Shown: positions 10,814 through 24,325, counted from the first letter of the stretch. The stretch: DNA of 64,000 nucleotides from Anthopleura xanthogrammica (GCA_964019055.1 OZ025209.1:14359867-14423866), one strand, 5' to 3'. Translations and numbers: made by a program. Notes: a model not told the origin generated them from the letters alone.

Positions 10814-11312
10814 CTATGTTAAAACAAAAATGAGATATTTTTCAGAGCATACTAATGGCGACATACTCAATGTCATTTAGCAGTAAGAAAACTGGTCCAG
10901 TAAACGAAAAACTTGAAAATGTCTTACTTTTTGCAACGGCGTTGTTAACCATTCCCGAATCAGTGAGTCTGCATGCAAGCGTCTTCCATCTCTCGACTAC
11001 TAGATATTATCGCTAAAAATCTTTCAGTACTAGTTTGTAGCAGCACAATAGCAGATCAATAACCTCGTAGTCGTAGTCGTAGTCGTTCTTGTGTATAGAA
11101 TTAGAATTAGAAGAAATATTCCCTTTCACCTCGACAAAACTTCAATAAAACGAAAAAAATATTCAATATTTTTTCAATAAATGCAAGCTGATAAGAGAAA
11201 GGAAATAACCACCTGCAATTTTGTCTTAGTAACTTCTTGGAAACACTGTCGTCTGCATATGAATTTTTTCTTAAAGAAATTATTTCAAAATTTTGATTGG
11301 TTCGTTCTTTCT
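10814..11312. other. gene-free stretch, unit 1
   Basis: AT-rich sequence with a TAGTCG triplet repeat at about 11066-11086. Distantly alignable with 40966-41960 of the diverged copy. Nothing else recognised. Equivalents 22231-22729 and 33636-34134. Confidence 0.4.
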
Positions 11313-11660
11313 ATGCAGCTGCCCCCACACTGTGGAACAGCCTTCCTGTACAAATTCGGGAAATAAAATCACATTTTTAAGAAAAAGCTTAAGACACATC
11401 TTTTTAATATAGCTTATAACAAGTAGTTTTTAGTGACTTTAACTTAGTTATTTGGTATTTATTTAGAATATTTCCATTTAGAACTTAGTATTTCGTTTTT
11501 TAGTATTGGATTTTTTATAGATTAATATTTATAGTAAATATTCATATGTTATATATCTATATTCTATTAACTTATTCATGTAAAGCGCTCTTGATAATTT
11601 TAATGTTAAAAAGCGCTATATTAAGTAAATAAATTATTATAAATTATTAAATTATTATAA
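11313..11660 (+). mobile_element. L2-like retrotransposon 3' end, unit 1
   Basis: Starts within a C-terminal RT-like segment (AAAPTLWNSLPVQIREIKSHF), followed by a 3' UTR with AAAGCGCTNNTNATAATTTT and AGCGCTATATTAAGTAAATAAATTATT ending in an ATT-rich tail. Severely 5'-truncated. Absent from the diverged copy, where the flanking TTTTGATTGG sequence continues uninterrupted at about 41955. Confidence 0.7.
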
Positions 11661-12618
11661 TACTGACGTCTAGTCACCGCGGCGGCAAATTTAAGCTCGT
11701 GAAATTTTCCCACACTATATGATTCAATACTTTTGACGTTGCCCCTGAAAACATGCACATTTCAACGACAAAACTTCGTGACAAAACTTCGGTCGTTCCA
11801 AGCTCAACTTAGAAGCGTAGTAAGAAACAGTCATATACTTTTGTACAGATTTGCTTTGACACTTATGAAACCTAAATGCAGCTCAAGTTTTACCCCAAAA
11901 CGAGCAAATCTATGCCGCTTTCGTGGAGTCTCCCAGATAGGAGTAAGCTTAGCCTGAGTTCAGGCTCTCCGCTTCGAAGGCCTGATACTCAAGGCTTAAC
12001 TGGTTTGGTTTAAATAATTTGTTCCTTTTTCTTTGAGAATTCTTAAAACATCCAAATTCCATAAACCCGTCATGTTGTGACTTATTTCGATTACTATAAA
12101 CAGTGGCCAATCGCATATTTTTGAAATCGTTTTGTAATGTGGTTTTCAATAGTGCTTTCGACCCTTTTCTGTAGACGCTTTATACAGAACAAGATCTACG
12201 AATGATTTTGGGCGAACAAACAATACATTTTTGGGGGAAAAGACAAAATAAACTAAGTAAATGCATGGATATAAAAAAAACTTCGCTAAAATAACAATGA
12301 GAGTTTATCAGGTCTTGCGTGACATTTTAAATCTTAATCCAACAAAAACGATAATATTTGAAAAGAGCATACCAAAATTAGTAAAAATGGAAAGTTCGAA
12401 GTAGTGTTACTGGACTACTTGTTTCCTTTGGGCTTCCTGTAGAAAGAGTTACTCAGGGACACTACAACACGATGACATAGTAGCTATGTCAGGCAGTAGC
12501 CACAAAAATTACTCGTCACGTGTTAAAAAGTCGACAGCAGCCTAAAACTATTAGTAAAAGTATCAAAACCAATTAAATGTATGTCTTCGAATTTTATGAA
12601 ATGAAAATAAAAGTACAT
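11661..12618. other. gene-free stretch, unit 1
   Basis: No coherent gene found; short ORFs on both strands are unsupported. A TTCCTGTAG motif at about 12434 and a short palindrome around 12480 (ATAGTAGCTATG) are the only noted features. Equivalents 23078-24035 and 34483-35440. Confidence 0.4.
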
Positions 12619-12908
12619 TATTAAGAAAAAGCCGTTCTGAGGTTGACGAAGGGACTCTGCACGAGTGTAAAAATATTTATATAATTCAAAAACAAACTCT
12701 ATCACATGAAAGACCACACTAAAATTATTAAGTTTACCGAGTTTTAGAATATTTGGGCAAAGATTGACTGATAATCAGGCTTTAAACAAATCTTTAAAAT
12801 ACAAGAGAGAATGCATGGTTTTGGGGGACACTGTCCTCATGCAAGCGTCATACATATCCAAACTTGGTAATAATACTAATATTAGTATTGTCTTTTTTGT
12901 GATGATGA

Positions 12909-13306
12909 TAGCCACTTTGGAAACGAGCAAGGGACTGGGGCGAGTTTTGAATTTTAATCTTATGAGCAAAAAAGTTTTGTTATCTGATCAAGCATCTCAA
13001 GATTAGTAAGTCTGGCAAATTTGAACATGATCGAATGAAAAGAACCAGAGTTATTGGCATTCAAAAGTGTCAAAAATTTACAAAGAATGTATGGTTACAG
13101 GGGACAAGTTTCCCCTGTAACCATACATTCTTTGTAAATTTTCAACACTTTTGAAGGCTTGTAACTCTGCTTCTTTTTTAAGAAACACCTTCAAATTTGC
13201 TAGACTTACTAACCATGAGATGCTTTATCAGATAACAAAACTTTTCTGTTAATAAGATTAAAATTCAAAACTCGCCCCAGTCCCTTACTCGTTTCCAAAG
13301 TGGCTA
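12909..13306. mobile_element. 398-bp foldback element, unit 2
   Basis: Two inverted arms of nearly 200 bp, with ends TAGCCACTTTGGAAACGAG and CTCGTTTCCAAAGTGGCTA. The centre (about 13077-13145) is an almost perfect palindrome around GGGGACAAGTTTCCCC. Flanking sequences join directly in unit 1 near 2017, an insertion-free site. TA at each end fits a mariner-like duplication but is not proof. Confidence 0.85.
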
Positions 13307-13375
13307 ATTCTTAATTAAATTAATATTTGCACCCCAGTTCCTTCCTCAACCAACGGAGTCAGAAGGGGAAAATAT

Positions 13376-13445
13376 GGCGGCCATGTTGGTGGTATTACGC
13401 AGTAGAAGATTAATTTGAAATCCAACATGGCCGCGATGACGTCGC
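13376..13445. promoter_or_regulatory. YY1/CRE-like module, unit 2
   Basis: Same inverted GGCCATGTTGG/CCAACATGGCC pair followed by TGACGTCGC, here a full TGACGTCG rather than TGACGTAG. Confidence 0.45.
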
Positions 13446-13827
13446 ATGCAGACTTAGCTTGAGTAGACTCGCAGCCAAGATAATTCTAAAGAGAGTCTCA
13501 GGTTGTTCTCTCGTTAATGCTACTTTGTTGATCTTTTACGGATCTTTCGAAATCTATGCGGATCCCAAACCCTCTGCGAATGAATATTTTAAAACTTAAT
13601 TAAAGATTAAAAGTTTTAAAAAAATTGTTCCATCCTCCGAAGACGCATTTTTTTTCGCGTACTGGACATTCTTGACGTTATTCCATTGCCTTCTGGACTG
13701 AAGCTTCTAAAGTCCCTTGAATTACATGAAACCATTCCGACGTGCTGCAAGGGGTCTATTCCTTTCCATTCAATTCATGATGGGGATAAGCAAATCATGT
13801 GCATCATGTGCATAAAACCTTATTCTG

Positions 13828-14280
13828 AACTGAAGGCTAGCACGTGGCATGAGGGAGAGAATAACCTGACCCTAATCCATTAGAGGTTATTCCCTTGCCT
13901 TCTGGACTGAAGCATCCAAAGTCACTTAAATTACATGAAACCATTCAGAACTGAAGGCTAGCACGTGGCATGAGGGAGAGAATAACCGGACCCTAATCCA
14001 TAGAGGTTATTCCCTTGCCTTCTGGACTGAAGCTTCCATAGTCACTTGAATTACATGAAACCATTCAGAACTGAAGGCTAGCACGTGGCATGAGGGAGAG
14101 AATAACCGGACCCTAATCCATAGAGGTTATTCCCTTGCCTTCTGGACTGAAGCATCCAAAGTCACTTAAATTACATGAAACCATTCAGAACTGAAGGCTA
14201 GCACGTGGCATGAGGGAGAGAATAACCGGACCCTAATCCATAGAGGTTATTCCCTTGCCTTCTGGACTGAAGCTTCCATA
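13828..14280. repeat. 120-bp minisatellite, unit 2
   Basis: Four repeats starting at 13883, 14003, 14123 and 14243. Two variants alternate, one with GCATCCAAAGTCACTTAAAT and one with GCTTCCATAGTCACTTGAAT, giving an A-B-A-B pattern with a 240-bp higher-order period. Confidence 0.85.
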
Positions 14281-14642
14281 GACAGAAATGAAGGCTTTGT
14301 TACTTTAATGAATGACAAATATACTTTTAAACAATCATTATAGAATAGTATGATAATGACATTGATATTTCAAGAATTTGTTTTATTTTTTATATTAATT
14401 AAAATTTTCATGCATATGTTACAAAAAAGGACAAAAAATCCTGAAGTATTGGGACACGTCATCTTTCCATCTTTGGAATCCCAGTCACAGCTCTCCAGGA
14501 ATAGAAACCTCAAGGTTATCGACGTAGCTTTCTATCTGCTCCTATTGAAAACAATGAGACAATATTGACAATTTGATAATAAATTAACCTAAAAGAAAAT
14601 CAAACTGATGAGTTGTAATAGACCTTCACTGAATTCGCTGAG

Positions 14643-14750
14643 GTGACCATGAAACAATGGCTCCAAGTCGAGGTTGGACTTGATAAAATACAGTAAATGT
14701 ATGAACACATCAAGTCCAACCTCGACTTGGAACCATTGTTTCATGGTCAC
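14643..14750. repeat. 42-bp inverted repeat (hairpin), unit 2
   Basis: Arms 14643-14684 and 14709-14750. One C against A mismatch; the outer stem carries the CATG variant as in unit 1. Confidence 0.85.
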
Positions 14751-15386
14751 TCAAGCTAATTCGGGAAAGGTCTATTGCTGCTAAATTCTGCTGTTAAAAA
14801 AGATAGTGGTGATCATAACAGTCATGTTATTTCAGACCAATACCAAATAACAGGTACGGATCTCACTTTAGAGCAAAAGCAATAACATTCGATGATAATG
14901 ATGATCCATGATGATTACAGTGATGTTAGTGAAAAAATGTAGCCGGTTAATTTATTAGAGACACATCAAACATCAAATATAATGGCTCTTGTCTCCTGAT
15001 GATGATGGTGATAAATAATATAATAATAATGATAAGAATAACAATAATAAAAATATTAAAAAGGGGGGGGGGGGGGGGGATAAAAGAAAGAAGAAGAATA
15101 AGCCAAGCAGCATTGTAACAATAGGTTAAAGGTTTCGGTTGGGTTTTGAAATGACAGTTTGAAGTCTTAGGTCTTTGGAAAAGACCCGACTAGTAATTTT
15201 ACCAGGTAAAAATCATATTGTATCAAATTTTCCTGAGGTTCAAATAGAATAACAATAATAATAATAAGTATTAGTATTAGGATTAAGTATTAGTTTTTCA
15301 GTATTCAGTATTAAGTACCATGTTTCTAATATTTTGTAAAAGCATTGAGATTTTTATTATTATTTTTAAAATAAAAATAAATAAAA

Positions 15387-15428
<42 letters not shown>

Positions 15429-15429
<1 letters not shown>

Positions 15430-15873
15430 TCACAATGTGTTTGAATCCAATTGCATGGTATCTAAGAAACAACCAAGGATACACACTAACCAATATACAA
15501 GAAAATAAGCTGACACTCCATAAGTCATCAACAAAAGCAATGGTAGAGACGCGCAGAATGGAAAGTATGTTTAAAGACATTGGACTAGAGTGGGGATTAG
15601 ACAAGTGCGCCACAGTCAATGTAAAGAAAGGAAAAATAATACCAACAGATGGTCTCCCGCTAAACGAAAAAGAGACAATCCATATGGTAGATGAGAATGA
15701 TCAATATAAATTCCTAGGAAAATTTGAAAACTTCACACAGTTGGATGAAGAGGTGTATAAATACGCTTGCCAAGAATATCTCAGAAGCCGGCTGAATGTG
15801 GTGTGGTCTTCAAATATCTCCATACCCAGAAAAATAAAAGCAACGAACACGTTTGCCCTTCCGGTTTACAGAT
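15429..15873 (+). mobile_element. RLE-type retroelement 5' remnant, unit 2
   Basis: As the unit 1 copy, with one substitution (Lys to Gln in the TNIxENK segment). Confidence 0.65.
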
Positions 15874-16675
15874 TCCAACAACATGAAGATCAACGTCATT
15901 AAAACCAAGGAACTTTCAATTTCTTTCCTAAGGAATAACCAAACTCTTGATCGTCTCATAGTGCATGACCAACCGCTTGATCTAGTTAATTCGACTAAAC
16001 TACTTGGAGTCAATGTGTCAGCAGATCTTAAATGGGCTATTCATGTAGATGAAATCTGTGCTAAGGCCAGCAAGCGACTCTATGCCCTAAGAACTCTTAA
16101 GCGTAGTGGCGTGCAATCTAAAGATCTTCGATCCGTCTACTGCTATTTTATAAGACCTTTATTAGAGTACGCCTGCCCCGTCTGGCATCCTTCTTTGACA
16201 TGTAAACTTAAAGACCAACTTGAAGCCATCCAGCGTCGGGCGCTTCGTACAGTGCACCCTCAATTGTCATATAAGGACGCTCTCAATGAATTAAACCTCA
16301 CCACTCACTATGAGAGACGAGAACATTTGTGCAGGAAATTCTACAATAACATTACATGTACCGATAATAAACTGAACTGCCTTTTACCTAAACCTATATC
16401 TAAAAACTACAGCCTTAGAAATCCCAGGAGAATCCCACTACTCAAGTGTAGGACTAAAAGATATCAGAATAGTTTTATACCAAGTTCAATAAAGAAATGG
16501 GACTAATTTTAACTTGTACTTTTACCTAAAATTATATATATATATTTTTTCAATCATGCAAATATTTTAGATATATTTTAAAACTATGTAAATATTGAGT
16601 TTTTCAATTCTTTCGAATTGCCAGTCAATTTTATCAATAAAGTTATTATTTTATTATTATTATTTTATTTTTTAA
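15874..16675 (+). mobile_element. nested CR1/L2-like RT fragment, unit 2
   Basis: Encodes the same 217-codon frame as the unit 1 copy without residue changes. Confidence 0.75.
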
Positions 16676-18095
16676 TATCACATGTGGACAGCCGACTGGC
16701 TCATCAATTCGCTAAAGCAACTCGATCGAGAAAGCAGGAAAATTGTACAAGAACATGGTGGATTGCACACTAGCGAATCAACAAAAATAATGTACTTCTA
16801 TACCTACCAGTATGGGAGGCGAAGGATTCAAAGAAGTCGAAACGACATACAAAGTCACAAAGATAAAGACAGCTAATTACCTAGCAAGAAGTCAAGATCC
16901 AAGGATACAGCTAGTACGAAGATTTGAAGAAAGAAAGATTGAAAAAGGATTTAAATCTGTTCTAAAAGATGCACAAAAGTATGCCAAAGAACTTGATGTC
17001 ACGTGCATACATGAAGAAACGAAAACATCCTTGATGAGTGAAGGAAAGGCAATTGAGGTAGAGCAACCAAGCCCCAAACTGATCACAGATTTCCAAACAT
17101 CAGCTGTAAATAACCACCTCAAGAAACAAGTCCAAGACCAAAAGTGGCTTGGCGCATTCACATCGCTACAGTATGAAGATAAGAATATTTCAACCTACAG
17201 TTATGCAGTGCTGCAGAAATGGCAAAACATTCCAGATGTAGTGTATAATGTGAACACTAGTATACGACAACAATTATTGCCTACCACTGATACCAGAAAT
17301 ACAAGCTACAACAACCAGTTAATGACACTATATAACTGTAGAATGTGCGCACAAGCACAGGAATCAGTAAGCCACGTAATGTGTGGATGCTCAAGAATAG
17401 CTCAAAGTCTTTACAAATCACGACCCGATAAAATGCTACGACCATACTATCACTATCTTCTTTATTTGTATGGTTTTGACAATGACCACTCAAGACCGTG
17501 GTATGAGCAACGTGTGCCAATCGCAGTCACAGAAAATGAAAAAGCCAAAATTATGTGGGATATAGAATTCCACCTTCAAAGAGCCCCAGAAAACAACGCC
17601 AACAAAATTGACATGGCAATTAATGACAAAGAGAAAAAACGATGGTTACTGCTAGAAGGAACAGTGTGCATGGTAGGAAAGATAGCTGAAAGGAACAATC
17701 ACAAACAAGAACAGTATCGAGAGCTGCGAAATGGAATAAGACAACTTTACCCCAAGCACGAAATCACTCAAGTCAACCTGGTGTTCGACTTCCTAGGGAA
17801 CTTTCACCAAGATTTAAAGAAACAAGTGCAAGATCACATCACCTCAGACAACCTGAAGGAAACAAACTATCTTTTACTAAAAAGCCAAAAGTGGATCATC
17901 TCCCAAAACGCTGAGATCACTAAAACATTCTATACCTATATTAAGTAAGATGAACCAAGATGAAATTAAGGAATAAGGAATATAAGGAATAAGAAAGGGA
18001 AAAAATGTAATTAATCACAACTTAGCTTAGGCCAGTAGCCCGCAAAGTTGTATCAAAAAAATTCAAAGAACCTAATAAAATGTCAATAATAATGA
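16676..18095 (+). mobile_element. RLE-type retroelement 3' part, unit 2
   Basis: Zinc finger and degenerate endonuclease identical in translation to the unit 1 copy; same frameshift. Confidence 0.7.
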
Positions 18096-18100
18096 TGATG

Positions 18101-18166
<66 letters not shown>

Positions 18167-18370
18167 TCGACTGCGTCAGTTATATCATTACAGACTAATT
18201 ATTAAGTATAAAATGCTTACATATACAGCAAAGATAACACAGGATATATAATTGCTACCTTCTATTAACAATACTAATGTTGATGGATGGTGATGATGAC
18301 AATGATGATGGCATAGGTGATAATAAGAATAGCTACAGAATTGTCATGATAAAGAGTATTTATCACTTAC

Positions 18371-18996
18371 TATGGTCACTCTAGATCGGGTACCAGTAGT
18401 CCCTTGCATGACTGTAGTGCCCCTTGTTGACAATTGCTTAAAGAAAGAAAGATACATCACAAACTAAAGAAAGCATAGCTACAGGGCCGTAGCCAGACTT
18501 ATTGTTATTGAGGCAATCGACCGCCATAGGCGGGAGCACATGGGGGTTGGGGGCCATGCTCCCCTGAAAAATTTTGAAATTCAGACCCTCAGAAATACGA
18601 CTTCTACCGTTATGAGAGGCATTTGCAACATATTTATTGTATTAAAGTTATGACAATTTTGCACATTTTGGCAAAGAAAAAGAATTTGTTTGCATTCTGA
18701 TTAAAGAATTAAAGAAAATTAAAAAAATAATATCCGAGTGAAATTTTACCGAGGCAAATGCCTCGTTTGCCTCATCGTAGCTACGGCCCTGAGCTACAGA
18801 ATTGTCATGATAAAGAGTTTTATCACTTACTAGCGTCTCTTGCATGACTGGGAAACCCCTTGCTGATAACTGTTGTAACTCTACTTCATTTTCCTGCAAA
18901 AAGGAAAAACGATACATCGTATATTAATGAAAGCATAGCTAAAGCTTGCATCACTAGCATACCTCTGAAGGCTTGCAAAATTTCTGTGCCATTTAC
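18371..18996 (-). pseudogene. 23-mer-type exons A, B and decayed C, unit 2
   Basis: A at 18371-18436, B at 18831-18893, decayed C at about 18928-18996. Splice sites and sequence as in unit 1. Confidence 0.55.
18482..18791. mobile_element. 310-bp hAT-like element, unit 2
   Basis: Same TIRs and AGCTA target duplication as in unit 1. Confidence 0.8.
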
Positions 18997-19054
18997 AATA
19001 AAAGTACCACAAAAGAAAACCATTCCCCTAGAATTCGTATAAGCAAAGCTTTGT

Positions 19055-19059
19055 TAATT

Positions 19060-19117
<58 letters not shown>

Positions 19118-20933
19118 TAATAATAATGATAATTAAGTTTATTTCTATAGCGCTCATCTCCAAAAACATGTCCAAGGCGCTTTACAAAAAATTACATAAG
19201 ATATTTACAATATTTACAAAACTTGAAATTTACAAAAAAATGGTCTATTTATAAATAAAATGTAAATATATGATAAATAGTATTATTCTAAAGTGAAATA
19301 TAAAAAGGAATCTAGATGTATTTCTTATTGTTAAGATAAAAAGTAAATAAATATGTTTTAAGCTTATTTTTAAAACTAACGACAGTAGTAGAGGAGCGTA
19401 TGTCTAGAGGAAGCCTATTCCACAATCTTGGAGCAGCAAAGGAAAAGGATCGGAAATCATAAGTAGTAAGCCTAGCTTTAGGCTCAACAAGGAGTTTGTT
19501 AGAAACATGCAAAGCGTAGAGAATAGCAAGAGGAGCGAAAGGTCGGGAGATCAGACAGATATGTAGGAGCAAGGCCATTTAAGGCCTTTTAGGTTAGCAA
19601 ATCATCTTGAAAATAACTCTGTAGTAAACAGGTAGCCAATGAAGGTCAATCAACACAGGAGTGATGTGGTCAAATTTCCTGGTGAAGGTGACAACACGAG
19701 CAGCAGAGTTCTGTATGCGTTGCAAACTCTCAACAAGGTATTTAGTTAGTCCATGTAAGAGAGAATTGCAGTAGTCAAGTTTCGAAGAAATGAAAGCATG
19801 AATGACAGTCTGAGCAGCATCAGTGGTTAAGTATTTACAAATAGCAGACAGATTCCTTAGGTGAAAGTAAGATGACTTACAGATATTACTGACTTGAAGC
19901 TCCCCAGTCATACGGTCATCAAAAACCTCTCCAAGATTAACAGCTGACAGACAAGGGACAATAATGTCCCCGCAAACTTGGATCTCACTCAATGGAGGAC
20001 AATATTGGAATCTAGAGTGGATACACATGAGCTCTGTTTTATCATGGTTTAACTTCAAACCATTGACAAGCATCCACTCAGAAATATCAGATAGACATTC
20101 CTCTAAAGATTGTCTGGATTAAACAAGCTGGTCATTGCCCTTAAAAGATGAATAAAGCTGTGAATCATCAGCATAGAGATGGTAGCTGAGATTATGTCGC
20201 TTAAGAATGTCTGCCAGTGGAGAGGTATAAAGCAGGTTAAGAACTGGGCCTAATACTGAGCCCTGCAGAACCCCGACATCAAGATTGCAAAGGCAAGATG
20301 AACAATCATGTTAGTAAGGTAGGATCTGGACCAGCTTAAAACGACATCACCTAAACCAAACCGATGGGCAAGTCTATCAAGTAAAGTATCATGAACTACT
20401 GTGTCAAAAGCAGCCGACATATCAAGGAAAATGAGAATAACACAGTTATACCTGAATCAATTGATTAAAGGATGTCATTATAAATTAGAACCAGAGCTGT
20501 CTCAGTGCTATGCAAGGCTTTGTAAGCTGACTGAAGTGGATCGTGAAGATTATGGTCAGTTAAATAATCATTTACCTGACGAGCAACAGCCTTTTCAATT
20601 TAGAGATGAACGGCAGATTAGAAACAGGTCGAAAGTTAGAAAAAGCTTCATAGTCGGCGTCGGCCCGGTTTTTTTGAGAATAGGTGTCAGTTTAGCAGTT
20701 TTTAGAGAATCAGGAAATACACCCTGGGAAAGAGATAGGTTGATAATATTTGTGAACACCGGTATTAGAAGACCAAGACACTCCATTAAGAGGGAGGCAG
20801 GAATAGGATCAAGGTTACATGACTTTGCAGTGGATCCAACTAAACGTGAGACATCATCGTGGCTTAGAGCCTTAAAACTTCGAAAGATAGAAGAGCTAGT
20901 TGCAGTGTCTGGTGGCAACATGGTCCAGCAAAA
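19055..20933 (-). mobile_element. L2-like retrotransposon, unit 2
   Basis: As in unit 1 with one Val to Glu difference in the LGVVFDD region. The (AAT)n tail is one triplet longer. Confidence 0.8.
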
Positions 20934-21493
20934 AGACAAATTAAACTTGAAGGAAAAGAAAAGAATTTCATCAGATGGAAACATTAGCCTCTAGATCTCG
21001 GTTTGTCTAAATAGATCGTCCGTTCCATGCAAAATAAAAAGTTAACAGTCGAAAAAACTAATGATAATAAATTAGAAATATTTTAGAAAGAAGAACCTTT
21101 CTTTTAAAAAGCACTTGCCCAAGTTATATCAAGAGAATGAAATGATAAAAATTTCGCGAACATGGCCATAGATGATGGCCATAACAAAAAAGACGTACTC
21201 TTTTTATAAAAAATTTATATAAAAATGGCGGCCACTGATATCATACCAAAAAAGACGTACTAATCAGGCAAATATTTCTTAAATTCGTCCAACATTGCGG
21301 CTATGAAAGCCAGCAATTACTATTAACATTATTAGTGATAGATTTTGTACAATGTTTTACAAATTCAGTCATAAACTGGGCTTACCATGACAAGCAAGTA
21401 ACGCTTCCTCGCTGGTGCTACCTCGCTTCCTCGCTGATGCTACTCGGTAAGTTCTAGTCGAGCGGCACTGAGTTCTGCTATGAAATAAACGCT

Positions 21494-21715
21494 ATGACGT
21501 CATTCCAGAAGCGAAAGCGACACCACGAAAAGTTTTACCTTCGCCAGGTTCTCGACTTGGTGACAACATGGCCGTACCTTGTTTCCCCGTGCGTATCGCG
21601 TACTTCATCGATTCATGTACAACTTAGTCTCGTCCTTGACAGGTTCGACTCTTGCAACATTTTGTTACAAGTTGCATCCAGTCTTCAACGGCTTAAACTT
21701 ACTGAGCCCTGTTAA
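21494..21715 (+). CDS. small ORF, 73 codons, unit 2
   Basis: Identical to the unit 1 small ORF. Confidence 0.25.
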   Translation: MTSFQKRKRHHEKFYLRQVLDLVTTWPYLVSPCVSRTSSIHVQLSLVLDRFDSCNILLQVASSLQRLKLTEPC

Positions 21716-22112
21716 GAAATTTAAAATGATTAAAGTATTCTTAAAATTTACTCTTCATTATCAGTCCGGTTTCAGGAATGAACGATTAAAAAAATTGAAC
21801 GTCTTCAGTGTTTACTGAAAGTTCGAAGCAACGCATTAAATGCGTAATAAAATTCGAAAAACGAGCGATATACCCCCATTTGAACATATTTGAGCGGGCT
21901 TCTGAAACAATGTCTTCGCGCATTTCAGTTTGTCGATGATAATTATGATCTAAAACCCTTCTTCGGCGAACATTCATCGAACCTTAGCACTTTTGTTTCG
22001 TTGTTGTTTTGAAATCTGCATCATGGGGTACATTTATAGTTCTGGCATGATTCTTCACTTTGTGGTCGCTTTCAAAACTCCATTATACGCATTTCTTCTT
22101 TCGTTAACTTAC

Positions 22113-22230
22113 CAGGCTCTAAGACTGGCATAAGTTCTTCGCCATGTTCTTTGCCATAATATCATTTGTTCACATGATCTATGCCGACCCTTCTTCTTCC
22201 CCGTTACGCAGTGAACCCAATCTTCAATTC
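22113..22230 (-). other. 118-bp candidate exon, unit 2
   Basis: Identical to the unit 1 candidate exon. Confidence 0.3.
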
Positions 22231-22729
22231 CTATGTTAAAACAAAAATGAGATATTTTTCAGAGCATACTAATGGCGACATACTCAATGTCATTTAGCAG
22301 TAAGAAAACTGGTCCAGTAAACGAAAAACTTGAAAATGTCTTACTTTTTGCAACGGCGTTGTTAACCATTCCCGAATCAGTGAGTCTGCATGCAAGCGTC
22401 TTCCATCTCTCGACTACTAGATATTATCGCTAAAAATCTTTCAGTACTAGTTTGTAGCAGCACAATAGCAGATCAATAACCTCGTAGTCGTAGTCGTAGT
22501 CGTTCTTGTGTATAGAATTAGAATTAGAAGAAATATTCCCTTTCACCTCGACAAAACTTCAATAAAACGAAAAAAATATTCAATATTTTTTCAATAAATG
22601 CAAGCTGATAAGAGAAAGGAAATAACCACCTGCAATTTTGTCTTAGTAACTTCTTGGAAACACTGTCGTCTGCATATGAATTTTTTCTTAAAGAAATTAT
22701 TTCAAAATTTTGATTGGTTCGTTCTTTCT

Positions 22730-23077
22730 ATGCAGCTGCCCCCACACTGTGGAACAGCCTTCCTGTACAAATTCGGGAAATAAAATCACATTTTTAAGAA
22801 AAAGCTTAAGACACATCTTTTTAATATAGCTTATAACAAGTAGTTTTTAGTGACTTTAACTTAGTTATTTGGTATTTATTTAGAATATTTCCATTTAGAA
22901 CTTAGTATTTCGTTTTTTAGTATTGGATTTTTTATAGATTAATATTTATAGTAAATATTCATATGTTATATATCTATATTCTATTAACTTATTCATGTAA
23001 AGCGCTCTTGATAATTTTAATGTTAAAAAGCGCTATATTAAGTAAATAAATTATTATAAATTATTAAATTATTATAA
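22730..23077 (+). mobile_element. L2-like 3' end, unit 2
   Basis: Identical to the unit 1 copy. Confidence 0.7.
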
Positions 23078-24325
23078 TACTGACGTCTAGTCACCGCGGC
23101 GGCAAATTTAAGCTCGTGAAATTTTCCCACACTATATGATTCAATACTTTTGACGTTGCCCCTGAAAACATGCACATTTCAACGACAAAACTTCGTGACA
23201 AAACTTCGGTCGTTCCAAGCTCAACTTAGAAGCGTAGTAAGAAACAGTCATATACTTTTGTACAGATTTGCTTTGACACTTATGAAACCTAAATGCAGCT
23301 CAAGTTTTACCCCAAAACGAGCAAATCTATGCCGCTTTCGTGGAGTCTCCCAGATAGGAGTAAGCTTAGCCTGAGTTCAGGCTCTCCGCTTCGAAGGCCT
23401 GATACTCAAGGCTTAACTGGTTTGGTTTAAATAATTTGTTCCTTTTTCTTTGAGAATTCTTAAAACATCCAAATTCCATAAACCCGTCATGTTGTGACTT
23501 ATTTCGATTACTATAAACAGTGGCCAATCGCATATTTTTGAAATCGTTTTGTAATGTGGTTTTCAATAGTGCTTTCGACCCTTTTCTGTAGACGCTTTAT
23601 ACAGAACAAGATCTACGAATGATTTTGGGCGAACAAACAATACATTTTTGGGGGAAAAGACAAAATAAACTAAGTAAATGCATGGATATAAAAAAAACTT
23701 CGCTAAAATAACAATGAGAGTTTATCAGGTCTTGCGTGACATTTTAAATCTTAATCCAACAAAAACGATAATATTTGAAAAGAGCATACCAAAATTAGTA
23801 AAAATGGAAAGTTCGAAGTAGTGTTACTGGACTACTTGTTTCCTTTGGGCTTCCTGTAGAAAGAGTTACTCAGGGACACTACAACACGATGACATAGTAG
23901 CTATGTCAGGCAGTAGCCACAAAAATTACTCGTCACGTGTTAAAAAGTCGACAGCAGCCTAAAACTATTAGTAAAAGTATCAAAACCAATTAAATGTATG
24001 TCTTCGAATTTTATGAAATGAAAATAAAAGTACATTATTAAGAAAAAGCCGTTCTGAGGTTGACGAAGGGACTCTGCACGAGTGTAAAAATATTTATATA
24101 ATTCAAAAACAAACTCTATCACATGAAAGACCACACTAAAATTATTAAGTTTACCGAGTTTTAGAATATTTGGGCAAAGATTGACTGATAATCAGGCTTT
24201 AAACAAATCTTTAAAATACAAGAGAGAATGCATGGTTTTGGGGGACACTGTCCTCATGCAAGCGTCATACATATCCAAACTTGGTAATAATACTAATATT
24301 AGTATTGTCTTTTTTGTGATGATGA

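Larger units (their letters stand above)
1691..12618. repeat. tandem array unit 1 (about 10.9 kb)
   Basis: First unit of the large direct tandem array; its start is where similarity to 12619 and 24036 begins. Shorter than units 2 and 3, chiefly because it lacks the 398-bp foldback element. From about 1691 to 2880 it differs from units 2-4 by many substitutions and indels, while from about 2880 onward it is nearly identical to unit 2. Internal order: YY1/CRE module, 120-bp minisatellite, hairpin, G tract (3660-3674), RLE retroelement with nested CR1-like fragment, minus-strand exon relics with a hAT-like insertion, L2-like element, small ORF, candidate 118-bp exon, L2-like tail. Confidence 0.95.
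12619..24035. repeat. tandem array unit 2 (11417 bp)
   Basis: Nearly identical to unit 3 over its whole length and to unit 1 from its position 1.7 kb onward. Translated retroelement segments differ from the other units by only one or two residues. It contains the foldback element missing from unit 1. At the hairpin it shares the variants of unit 1 rather than of units 3 and 4, so it is mosaic. Confidence 0.95.
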
